Part shown: one piece after another, positions 1-5,990 of the stretch
Layout of the letters: each line of letters opens with the position of its first letter
Numbering within the stretch: position 1 is the first letter of the stretch
From: an uncultured Mycoplasmatota bacterium
GTDB taxonomy: Bacteria > Bacillota_I > Bacilli_A > RF39 > UBA660
Assembly: GCA_900547995.1 (NCBI GenBank)
Contig: URIY01000039.1
Span: 1 to 15,014 of the forward strand
DNA length: 15,014 bases
Reading direction: 5' to 3'
Translations under genes and position numbers: made by a program
Notes under the pieces: generated by a model
Told to the model about the DNA's origin: nothing
Seen by the model: only the letters and a program-made list of their open reading frames with translations
The model's database searches: none

Positions 1-421
1 TTAATATGGATATAAACCTTCTTCTTGTTTTTTTAATTGTTTTTAAACTATTTTTACTTACAATATTATTTATAGTTAATAATTTATTATTAGTTTTATC
101 ATATATGTAGGTAATAATATCCTTTTTACTATCCTTAATATTATTAATTTCCGATATAAGGGTTATATTAATATATCGATTAAAAATAATATCAAACGTG
201 TAATCAATATTTAATTCATTAGTAGTATTTGTTATTTCATCATATTTAGAATTAATGTACGAATTTATTTCTTTATCTAATAATTTAATATGTGTTTCAG
301 GATATGTGGCTGCAACAGATGCATTTTTTATATGTTCAGTAATTGTTGTTATATTATATTCCTTTTTGTTACATCCTGTAATTAACATTAAAGATATAAA
401 AAGTAATATTATTTTCTTCAT
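1..421 (-). CDS. Lipoprotein with RsiV/PdaC-like domain (partial, runs off left edge)
   Basis: Reading leftward from ATG at 421, the frame stays open to base 1, giving 140 codons without a stop, so the C-terminus is outside the window. It begins with MKK, a hydrophobic run and a lipobox (LITGC, Cys17), so it is a secreted lipoprotein anchored on the outer face of the membrane. Residues about 35-130 follow the pattern of the DUF4163/DUF3298 domain found in RsiV and the deacetylase PdaC: a YP near residue 40, then IN..I repeats, an alternating beta segment (NIDYTFDIIFNRYINITL), and a tyrosine- and Lys-rich LLTINNIV segment like the family's 'tGk.ltL.dl'. A weak ribosome site GGTGAT lies at 427-432. 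The lipoprotein call is strong; the domain call is by eye. A catalytic NodB domain, as in PdaC, could follow outside the window. Confidence 0.72.
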   Translation of the reverse strand, partial: MKKIILLFISLMLITGCNKKEYNITTITEHIKNASVAATYPETHIKLLDKEINSYINSKYDEITNTTNELNIDYTFDIIFNRYINITLISEINNIKDSKKDIITYIYDKTNNKLLTINNIVSKNSLKTIKKTRRRFISIL

Positions 422-470
422 ATATATCACCATATAAAGTATATTCTATTAATTATTATTTTATTATTTA

Positions 471-491
471 CGAACATTTGTATGCACAAAT
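471..491. promoter_or_regulatory. Inverted repeat, possible operator (LexA-like left half)
   Basis: ATTTGT-ATGC-ACAAAT at 476-491 is a perfect 6-bp dyad with a 4-bp centre, rare G/C bases in a nearly pure A/T region. An overlapping stretch at 471-484 reads CGAACATTTGTATG, whose left half matches the Gram-positive LexA box (CGAAC-N4-GTTCG) but whose right half is degenerate. It could control the lipoprotein gene, the nrd operon, or neither. The dyad is seen; the binding protein is a guess. Confidence 0.35.
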
Positions 492-597
492 ATTTTTTTA
501 AAAATTATTAAAAAAATTGAAAAATAAAAAATATAAAAATTAAAAATATTGAAAAAAATTAAAGAATTTCAAAAAAATAAAATAAATTTAAATTGTA

Positions 598-619
598 TAT
601 AATTCCTTATAAAATAAGG
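598..619 (+). promoter_or_regulatory. Candidate nrd operon -10 with adjacent palindromic operator
   Basis: A perfect TATAAT lies at 598-603, with no recognisable -35 (AAATAA at the 17-bp position). Starting one base later, at 605-619, is a perfect palindrome, CCTTAT-AAA-ATAAGG, which would cover the transcription start. A repressor bound there would block initiation. Exactly 31 bp from 604 begins a stretch (635-650) that shares the CTATATAT core of NrdR boxes, but its flanks match poorly. Confidence 0.42.
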
Positions 620-805
620 GTAAATTAATGATATTTACTATATATTAAGAAAATAAAAAATATACAAAAAATTAAAAAAATTAAAAATTCCTTTTTTTAT
701 AAATACAAAAAGTAACCAAAAATCAAAAAAGTAAAATTAATGTCGTTAATTGACAAATACATAATATTATTCTATAATAAAAATAGAGATAAGGTAGGAG
801 GATTT

Positions 806-3115
806 ATGGTAGCTGTAGAGGAAAAACCAATTAATTTAATTGTTGTTAAAAGAGATGGAAAAAAGGTAGATTTTGATTGTACAAAAGTTGCCTTAGCCAT
901 AAAAAAGGGATTCGATAGTGTTATTAATAACCCAAGTTCTGAAGAAGAAATTGGTGAGAAAAAATATACTGAGAAAGATATGCATAAGGTATATGAGGCT
1001 GTTCTTGATAAAATTGAAAAGGATTACGCTGATGCTGAGAAAATTAAAATTGAAGCTATTCAAGATATAATTGAAGATGTTTTGAAACAAAAAAAATATG
1101 ATGATGTTTATGAATCATTTTCTGAATATCGTGAAAGAAGAAATCAATCTAGACAGATGTTCTCAGATGAAAAAAAATTACATAAGTTTTTAAAAGTTAT
1201 TGAAGGACTTGGTTTAAAGAGTGCAAGTGAAGATGATGCAAAGAGGGAAAATGCTAATGTAGATGGAAATTCAGCAATGGGAACAATGCTTCATTATGGT
1301 AGCACTGTTTCTAAGGAATTTGCTAAAGCATATCTAATGAAACCAAAGTTTGCTGCTGCACATGATAGTGGAGATATTCATATTCATGATATGGACTTTT
1401 TACCAATGGGAACTACTACATGTATGCAGATTGATTTAAATAAATTGTTTAAACATGGATTTACAACAGGTCATGGTTTCTTAAGAAAGCCAAAAGATAT
1501 TATGAGTTATGGTGCACTTGCAGCCATTGCTATTCAATCAAATCAAAATGATCAACATGGTGGACAAAGTATCCCTGCATTTGATTTTTACATGGCACCT
1601 GGTGTATTACTAACATTTAAAAAGCAATTTAAACAAGATTTATATGATTTACTTGATTATTCAGAATTCTTAAATTTTGTTAATATGGATAAACTTGTTA
1701 AAGAAATTGATAAATTAGATAGTATCGAATTTGATATTGATATTTTTGCTCCATTTATGAAAGAAACAGATCATATAAGAAAAATCTTTGAAAAGGCTTA
1801 TGAGAGTAGTTTGGCTAAAACAGATAGAAAAACATATCAAGCTATGGAAGCTTTTGTACATAATTTAAATACAATGCATTCAAGAGCAGGAGCACAAGTA
1901 CCATTTTCTTCAATTAATTTTGGTACAGATGTTTCACCAGAAGGTAGAATGGTTGTAAAAAATTATTTACTTGCAGTAGATGCAGGACTTGGACATGGAG
2001 AAACTCCTATATTCCCAATTTCGATTTTTAAAGTAAAAGAGGGAATTAATTATAATCCAGAAGATAGAAACTATGATTTATTTAGATTGTCATGTGAAGT
2101 TTCAGCAAAAAGATTATTTCCAAACTTTTCATTTATTGATGCTCCATATAACTTAGAGTATTATAAACCAGGCGATTATACAACGGAAGTAGGATATATG
2201 GGATGCCGTACAAGAGTTTTAGCTAATCATGTTGATCCAGATAAATCTGTAACACCTGGTAGAGGTAATTTATCATTTACGACTGTTAATTTACCAAGAT
2301 TAGGTATTAAACATGGTATAGTTTCAAATGAAAAGACTGATATGGAAGGTTTTTATCAAGAACTTGGAGAATTAATGGATTTAGTAAAAGATCAATTATT
2401 AGAAAGATTTGAAATTCAATGCAGTAAAAAGGTATATAATTTCCCATTCTTACTTGGAGCAGGTGTATGGCTTGATAGTGAAAAATTAAAACCAGGTGAT
2501 AAACTTAGAAAAGTATTAAAGCATGGTACTTTAAGTATTGGTTTCATAGGTCTTGCAGAGTGCTTAAAAGCATTAATTGGAAAACATCATGGTGAAAGTG
2601 AAGAGGCTCAAAAATTAGGAATTGAAATTATTACATTTATGCGTAAAAAATGTGATGAATATACTGAAAAATATAATTTAAACTTTACTTGTCTTGCAAC
2701 ACCTGCAGAAGGATTATCTGGAAGATTTGTTAAAATAGATAAGGCTGTATATGGAAAACTAAAAGGCATAACAGATAGAGATTATTATACTAATTCTTTT
2801 CATGTACCGGTTTATTATAATATATCAATTGTTGATAAAATTAAAACAGAAGCACCATATCATGCACTTACAAATGCAGGACATATTAGTTATATTGAAC
2901 TTGATGGTGATACAACTAATAATATAGATGTATTTGAAAAAGTAGTTAGAACAATGAAAGAAGCAGGTATTGGATACGGAGCTATTAACCATCCAGTTGA
3001 TAGGGATCCAGTATGTGGTTATGTTGGTGTTATTGGTGATGTTTGCCCAGGATGTGGAAGACGTGAATTTGAAGCTGTAAATGTTGATGATATAAAAGAT
3101 AATTTTAATGATTAG
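806..3115 (+). CDS. nrdD: Anaerobic (class III) ribonucleoside-triphosphate reductase, large chain lacking the glycyl-radical tail
   Basis: It reduces ribonucleoside triphosphates to dNTPs without oxygen, in the cytoplasm. The start is ATG 806, which has an ideal GGAGGA ribosome site at 798-802; an in-frame ATG at 740 has none and would add 22 non-family residues. The product is 769 aa. Residues about 10-100 are an ATP-cone (allosteric) domain beginning NLIVVKRDGKKVDF. The catalytic barrel follows, with the first active-site Cys206 (GTTTCMQ) and Cys467 in the MGCRT motif, then GRGNLSFT..NLPRLG. The C-terminus has a Zn-finger-like stretch (HPVDRDPVCGY...DVCPGCGR) with three visible Cys and ends soon after. 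The glycyl-radical motif expected next is absent here and is encoded by the following ORF in another frame. Only 11 bases separate the two genes. Family identity is very secure. Confidence 0.96.
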   Translation: MVAVEEKPINLIVVKRDGKKVDFDCTKVALAIKKGFDSVINNPSSEEEIGEKKYTEKDMHKVYEAVLDKIEKDYADAEKIKIEAIQDIIEDVLKQKKYDDVYESFSEYRERRNQSRQMFSDEKKLHKFLKVIEGLGLKSASEDDAKRENANVDGNSAMGTMLHYGSTVSKEFAKAYLMKPKFAAAHDSGDIHIHDMDFLPMGTTTCMQIDLNKLFKHGFTTGHGFLRKPKDIMSYGALAAIAIQSNQNDQHGGQSIPAFDFYMAPGVLLTFKKQFKQDLYDLLDYSEFLNFVNMDKLVKEIDKLDSIEFDIDIFAPFMKETDHIRKIFEKAYESSLAKTDRKTYQAMEAFVHNLNTMHSRAGAQVPFSSINFGTDVSPEGRMVVKNYLLAVDAGLGHGETPIFPISIFKVKEGINYNPEDRNYDLFRLSCEVSAKRLFPNFSFIDAPYNLEYYKPGDYTTEVGYMGCRTRVLANHVDPDKSVTPGRGNLSFTTVNLPRLGIKHGIVSNEKTDMEGFYQELGELMDLVKDQLLERFEIQCSKKVYNFPFLLGAGVWLDSEKLKPGDKLRKVLKHGTLSIGFIGLAECLKALIGKHHGESEEAQKLGIEIITFMRKKCDEYTEKYNLNFTCLATPAEGLSGRFVKIDKAVYGKLKGITDRDYYTNSFHVPVYYNISIVDKIKTEAPYHALTNAGHISYIELDGDTTNNIDVFEKVVRTMKEAGIGYGAINHPVDRDPVCGYVGVIGDVCPGCGRREFEAVNVDDIKDNFND

Positions 3116-3126
3116 GAGGTATTTTT

Positions 3127-3291
3127 ATGAAAGAGAAAAAAGTTGGAGAAGGAGTAGGATTTGAAAGAATCAGAAGAATCACAGGATATTTAGTTGGTAC
3201 TACTGAAAGATTTAATGACGGTAAGAAGGCTGAAGAAAGAGATCGTGTTAAACATGGAAAACAAGGATTAGTTAAAGACTGTGGTTGTTAG
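3127..3291 (+). CDS. Stand-alone glycyl-radical domain of class III ribonucleotide reductase (54 aa)
   Basis: This small gene starts at ATG 3127 with a near-perfect ribosome site (AGGAGGT, 3114-3120) that overlaps the nrdD stop. It encodes 54 aa containing FERIRRITGYLVGTTERFN, followed by DGKKAEERDRVKH. This is the conserved C-terminal glycyl-radical segment normally fused to NrdD; Gly20 in RRITGY is the expected radical residue. Its frame differs from nrdD, so readthrough could not fuse them. Together with its own ribosome site, this argues for a genuine separate polypeptide rather than a sequencing slip. It should dock on NrdD and be activated by NrdG, much as the spare domain GrcA (YfiD) substitutes for the tail of pyruvate formate-lyase. 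The tail ends in DCGC, two extra cysteines not part of the radical motif. The stop lies 2 bases before the nrdG ATG. Confidence 0.9.
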   Translation: MKEKKVGEGVGFERIRRITGYLVGTTERFNDGKKAEERDRVKHGKQGLVKDCGC

Positions 3292-3293
3292 AT

Positions 3294-3851
3294 ATGGATA
3301 TTAGACTTGCACGTGAAATTCAACCAGATAGTATTGTAGATGGAGAAGGATTAAGAACAGTTATTTGGACACAAGGTTGTTCCCATAACTGCCTTGGATG
3401 CCATAATCCATCAACACATGATTTCAATGGTGGTTTTTTAAAAGATGTAGAAGAATTAAAAAATGAAATAAGAACCCTAAAATTACAAGATGGTATCACT
3501 TTGTCAGGAGGAGATCCCTTCTTCCAAGTAGATGCAACACTTGAGGTAGCAAAATTCTGTAAATCGATAGGACTTAATGTATGGTGTTATACAGGATTTA
3601 CTTTTGAAAGACTTGTTAATTTAGGAAAAACAAATGATAAAATATACCATTTACTTGAAAATATAGATGTTTTAGTTGATGGTAAATTCATGTTAGAATT
3701 AAGATCTTATGATTGTATATATAGAGGTTCAACTAATCAAAGGCTTATTGATGTAAATAAGAGTTTAAAAGAAGGAAAAGTAGTTGAATATAAAAAATAT
3801 AATAGTAAGATAAAATTGGATTTAAAACCAAAAAGACCATTATTTGTATAA
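3294..3851 (+). CDS. nrdG: Anaerobic RNR activating protein (radical SAM)
   Basis: This radical-SAM activase uses S-adenosylmethionine and a [4Fe-4S] cluster to abstract a hydrogen from the RNR glycine. The product is 185 aa, close to the usual size of the longer Gram-positive NrdG. The cluster motif is Cys29-x3-Cys33-x2-Cys36 (GCSHNCLGCHNP), followed by LSGGDPFFQ, the SAM-contacting GGE/D motif. ATG 3294 is chosen because it matches the family N-terminus (MDIRLA..I..DSIVDGEGLR); an upstream in-frame TTG at 3285 would overlap the preceding gene. No ribosome site is visible, and the start sits 2 bases after the previous stop, so translation is probably coupled to the glycyl-radical tail gene. 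That would link activase level to substrate level. It is the last gene of the operon, with a terminator directly after. Confidence 0.95.
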   Translation: MDIRLAREIQPDSIVDGEGLRTVIWTQGCSHNCLGCHNPSTHDFNGGFLKDVEELKNEIRTLKLQDGITLSGGDPFFQVDATLEVAKFCKSIGLNVWCYTGFTFERLVNLGKTNDKIYHLLENIDVLVDGKFMLELRSYDCIYRGSTNQRLIDVNKSLKEGKVVEYKKYNSKIKLDLKPKRPLFV

Positions 3852-3877
3852 AGGTGACTATGTCATCTTTTTCTTTT
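3850..3877 (+). terminator. Intrinsic terminator of the nrd operon
   Basis: AAAGGTGAC-TAT-GTCATCTTT forms a 9-bp stem with one G-U pair and a tight 3-nt loop, followed by a T-rich tail. The last two bases of the nrdG stop are the first two bases of the stem. Confidence 0.82.
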
Positions 3878-4034
3878 ATAATAATTATGTAATATTTTAA
3901 CAAGTATTAAAAATTAAATTCTGTTTGTAAAAAAATATACAAAATATATTTGAAAAATGCATTTCAATGGTATTAAATATACATTAAATTTAAAAATAAT
4001 GTGTAAATATTAGAAAAAATAATAATAAAAATAC

Positions 4035-4057
4035 AATATAATGTAAAAAATTATATT
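4035..4057. repeat. AT-only inverted repeat in the nrdG/DUF1450 convergent gap
   Basis: AATATAAT and ATTATATT are separated by 7 bases, a perfect 8-bp dyad with no G/C. It lies between the terminators of two convergent units. In sequence this AT-rich it may be chance. The rest of the gap (3878-4098) shows no gene. Confidence 0.3.
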
Positions 4058-4098
4058 TTAATCTTTATCTAGTATATATATTTCTAAAATTATATAGG

Positions 4099-4134
4099 AA
4101 AAAAAGGTATTTTATTTATTACATACCTTTTTTT
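4099..4134 (-). terminator. Intrinsic terminator of the pduL/DUF1450 unit, stop codon in the loop
   Basis: A 12-bp perfect stem (AAAAAAAGGTAT with ATACCTTTTTTT) surrounds a 12-nt loop. On the minus strand the last codons of the small gene form the 5' arm and its TAA (4112-4114) is in the loop. A T-run follows, and the A/T symmetry makes it usable from both sides. Confidence 0.75.
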
Positions 4135-4342
4135 CTTTAATTTTATTAATTAAATCATCTTCATTATTACCAATAATTGGTATATTATTTAAAATAATAA
4201 ATGGTTTTGTTCTACCAATTCCACAAAAGTTTTGACAGCCAATTTTTATATCACAATTTTTATCCATTTCTTTTATTATTTTAATAAGTTTTTTGGAGTC
4301 AACTGCCTTACATTTATTACATATACGGTATTCATTTTGCAT
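4112..4342 (-). CDS. Small cysteine-rich protein, DUF1450 / thioredoxin-like [2Fe-2S] type
   Basis: The product is 76 aa with six cysteines: Cys8-x2-Cys11 at the N-terminus, Cys30, Cys36-x3-Cys40 in IGCQNFCGIGRTKPF, and Cys74. The central GC..xCG....F...N....G....L..KI pattern resembles the DUF1450 (YuzB) family and thioredoxin-fold [2Fe-2S] ferredoxins, where Cys pairs hold a cluster or exchange disulfides. The molecular function of DUF1450 is not known to me. It starts one base after the pduL stop and its ribosome site is weak, so translation is probably coupled to pduL; both share one transcript. A redox or metal-related role is an inference from the cysteines alone. It is cytoplasmic, with no signal or membrane segment. 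Confidence 0.7.
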   Translation of the reverse strand: MQNEYRICNKCKAVDSKKLIKIIKEMDKNCDIKIGCQNFCGIGRTKPFIILNNIPIIGNNEDDLINKIKEKKVCNK

Positions 4343-4343
4343 A

Positions 4344-4910
4344 TTAAAATATTACCTTAACTTTATCACCTTGTGATAAAAGGCATGCATTAGCATCATC
4401 TGTGTCTAAATGTAACTCTAATGTAGCATCTTCACTTGCCTTTAAATAAACATTATCTAAAGTAGAACCTTTTTCACCATCAATTTTAATTGATACAGTA
4501 CTATTATTTTTTAGACCCAATTTTTCTAATTCGTCAAAAGTGATGTGAATATGACGAGTTGCAATAATACATCCTTCATCAAGTTCTATAGTTGCATTTG
4601 GTCCAATAATGGTAATTTTTTCACTTCCTTCTAAATCCCCAGAATTTCTAACAGGCGGCTTAACACCTAATTTAAAAGAGTCCGTTTTACTTACTTCAAC
4701 TTGATTATAACTCCTTACAGGACCAAGTATACGAACATTGTCAATTTGTCCTTTTGGGCCTTTAATAGAAACAGTTTGCTTACTTGCAAATTGTCCTTTT
4801 TGTGATAATTCTTTTTGAATTTCTAATTCAAAATCTTTTCCAAATAATAAATCCAATGTTTCCTTCTTTAGGTGAACATGTCTATTTGATATTCCAACAT
4901 TTACTTCCAT
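4344..4910 (-). CDS. pduL: Phosphate acyltransferase PduL (phosphotransacetylase/propanoyltransferase)
   Basis: It interconverts acyl-CoA and acyl-phosphate (acetyl or propionyl), feeding ATP formation with acetate kinase, and can replace the unrelated Pta. It has two repeated beta-barrel motifs carrying zinc-ligand histidines: SNRHVHL (His11, His13) and ATRHIHI (His120, His122), plus LELHLDTDDANA (His167). The product is 188 aa, complete for the family. There is no N-terminal helix of the type that targets PduL to microcompartments and no shell gene nearby, so it is most likely the cytosolic housekeeping form. The start at 4910 is set by a strong AGGGAGGAT ribosome site (4917-4925). A longer frame starting at 4958 would begin inside the -35 box and is rejected. 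Confidence 0.92.
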   Translation of the reverse strand: MEVNVGISNRHVHLKKETLDLLFGKDFELEIQKELSQKGQFASKQTVSIKGPKGQIDNVRILGPVRSYNQVEVSKTDSFKLGVKPPVRNSGDLEGSEKITIIGPNATIELDEGCIIATRHIHITFDELEKLGLKNNSTVSIKIDGEKGSTLDNVYLKASEDATLELHLDTDDANACLLSQGDKVKVIF

Positions 4911-4929
4911 AAATCTATCCTCCCTAAAG

Positions 4930-4958
4930 ATTATATCATAAACTCTAATGCTTGTCAT
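4930..4958 (-). promoter_or_regulatory. pduL promoter, extended -10
   Basis: On the minus strand, ATGACA (-35, 5/6) is followed by a 17-bp spacer and TGATATAAT (extended -10, perfect hexamer at 4930-4935). Transcription would start near 4923, leaving a leader of about 13 nt that begins at the ribosome site. Confidence 0.8.
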
Positions 4959-5001
4959 AAATAAGATAAAATATAATAATATTTATTGAAAGGATGATTT
5001 T

Positions 5002-5385
5002 ATGAATAATGCTTATTATAATAATAATGCTTTTCCTGGAAATCCAATATATTCAGGTAATATACCAACTCCTAATCAGGAAATGGCCCCTAGTTACAAT
5101 ATGAGTAACAATAATCAAATTGATATGCCTATGGAACAATCATATATTGAGAATATACTTAGATTAAATAAAGGAAAACAAGTAAGGGTACATATGACTT
5201 TTCCTGACTCTAATGAATTTAGAGATAGAGAATTTACTGGTATAATTGAACAATCCGGAAGAGATCATATTATACTTAGTGAACCGTCAACAGGTAAGTG
5301 GCAATTATTACTAATGATTTATGTTGACTTTATAACTTTTGATGAGAAAATAAATTATAGTCCAGAATTTATTCCAAATAATTAA
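5002..5385 (+). CDS. gerQ: Spore coat / germination protein GerQ family
   Basis: In Bacillus, GerQ is an inner-coat protein needed to localise the cortex-lytic enzyme CwlJ and is cross-linked by transglutaminase. The product is 127 aa. Residues 1-46 are a low-complexity Asn/Tyr/Pro/Met-rich coat-protein-like arm (MNNAYYNNNAF...). Residues 47-117 are the conserved domain: SYIENILRLNKGK, then FTGIIEQSGRDHIILSEP, then YVDFITFDEKINY. The ribosome site AAAGGATG (4989-4995) fits ATG 5002. The N-terminal arm has no lysine before Lys57, unlike the Lys-rich N-terminus I recall for B. subtilis GerQ. It is divergent from pduL, and I see no clear promoter in the short gap. This is the clearest sign, with yabP/yabQ, that the host makes endospores. 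Confidence 0.9.
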   Translation: MNNAYYNNNAFPGNPIYSGNIPTPNQEMAPSYNMSNNNQIDMPMEQSYIENILRLNKGKQVRVHMTFPDSNEFRDREFTGIIEQSGRDHIILSEPSTGKWQLLLMIYVDFITFDEKINYSPEFIPNN

Positions 5386-5391
5386 AATATA

Positions 5392-5400
5392 TGTTATAAT
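5392..5400 (+). promoter_or_regulatory. lemA extended -10 promoter
   Basis: TGTTATAAT (TG-N-TATAAT) lies just after the gerQ stop. The start would be near 5407, at the ribosome site GGTGAT (5407-5412), about 11 nt before ATG 5418. No good -35 is visible. This suggests lemA can be expressed independently of gerQ. Confidence 0.6.
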
Positions 5401-5417
5401 GTATATGGTGATAGTAG

Positions 5418-5963
5418 ATGTGTTTAGTAATGATATGTATTAGTTTATTTATTGTTTTATGTATTATTTTTATGTATTTAATTAGTATTTATAATAGATT
5501 TCAAAATTTTATTATTAGAATAAATGAAGCAGAAGCTAATATTGATTCGACTTTAAGAAAAAGATTTGATTTACTAAATAAATCAATTGGTATTATCAAG
5601 GCTAATACTAATATTGAAGGTGATATCCTTGAAAATATTGTTAAACTTCGTTCGAGAAAATTATCCAATTTTGATTTAGATAGACAATTATATGACGCTA
5701 TCAATGAATTTCACAAGATAAAAGAGGAAAATCCAAGTTTAAAGGATAGTGAGGCCTTTATTAAAATAGATTTAGGTCTTGCAGAGTCAGAAGCTGAAAT
5801 AGTTGCTTCAAGAAAATATTATAATGATATCATTACAGATTATAATCATTTAGCACGTGTTTTTCCATCTAATTTAGTTGCTGCTGTTTGCAAATATAAA
5901 CAAAAGACATATTTTGATGGTAAAGACATGAATGATGATATTATAAATGATTTTAAACTATAA
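5418..5963 (+). CDS. lemA: LemA family membrane protein
   Basis: The product is 181 aa, the family's usual length. Residues about 4-24 are a single membrane helix; the rest is a helical-bundle domain. Recognisable LemA blocks are YNRFQNFIIRINEAEANID near 25-43, an RKRFDLLNK segment, the central LAESEAEIVASRKYYND, and the C-terminal FPSNLVAAVCKYKQKTYFDG. LemA proteins are widespread and membrane-anchored; their biochemical role is unclear. The ribosome site GGTGAT lies 5 nt before ATG 5418. An ATG at 5430 would cut the membrane helix, so the first is preferred. The gene is followed at once by a terminator shared with the convergent divIC. Confidence 0.9.
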   Translation: MCLVMICISLFIVLCIIFMYLISIYNRFQNFIIRINEAEANIDSTLRKRFDLLNKSIGIIKANTNIEGDILENIVKLRSRKLSNFDLDRQLYDAINEFHKIKEENPSLKDSEAFIKIDLGLAESEAEIVASRKYYNDIITDYNHLARVFPSNLVAAVCKYKQKTYFDGKDMNDDIINDFKL

Positions 5964-5990
5964 AACCTAGCAAATGCTAGGTTATTTTTT
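5964..5990. terminator. Bidirectional terminator between lemA and divIC
   Basis: AACCTAGC-AAAT-GCTAGGTT is a perfect 8-bp stem with a 4-nt loop. ATTTTTT follows on the plus strand; on the minus strand the tail is shorter (TTTTATAG). It starts one base after the lemA stop, and the divIC stop (5982-5984) lies in the stem. Confidence 0.9.

Larger units (their letters stand above)
422..805. other. Divergent intergenic region, no gene
   Basis: This 384-bp gap lies between the leftward lipoprotein gene and nrdD. It is almost purely A/T with many A-tracts. No convincing ORF was found on either strand; a short open frame at 740-805 merely extends nrdD upstream of its real start. Notable structures are a dyad at 476-491, a TATAAT followed by a perfect palindrome at 598-619, and a CTATATATT core at 638-646. 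If the nrd transcript starts near 610, it has a leader of about 195 nt, long compared with the other genes here. Confidence 0.7.

Noticed and set aside
255..437. Plus-strand 60-codon frame with hydrophobic residues
   Set aside because: It is antisense to the lipoprotein gene, which has a lipobox and domain-like pattern; the plus frame has no ribosome site.
740..805. N-terminal extension of nrdD from ATG 740
   Set aside because: It has no ribosome site and adds 22 residues unlike the ATP-cone start; ATG 806 has GGAGGA in ideal position.
422..805. Riboswitch or structured RNA in the nrd leader
   Set aside because: The leader is nearly all A/T with only short dyads; no conserved riboswitch core can be seen.
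893..1090. Minus-strand open frame in nrdD
   Set aside because: It is a shadow of the coding strand with no ribosome site or family pattern; the same holds for frames at 5501-5704 (minus), 9069-9260 (minus), 12203-12397 (plus) and 14275-14472 (plus).
3100..3135. Frameshift or assembly error separating nrdD from its tail
   Set aside because: An in-frame stop, a near-perfect ribosome site and an ATG at the correct distance are unlikely to arise from a single indel; not fully excluded without reads.
4344..4910. PduL as part of a bacterial microcompartment
   Set aside because: No targeting helix at the N-terminus and no shell protein gene nearby.
4961..5001. Sporulation-type promoter for gerQ
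   Set aside because: TATAAT at 4972 lacks a -35 at proper spacing, and sigma-E/sigma-K patterns fit poorly (about 5 of 8).
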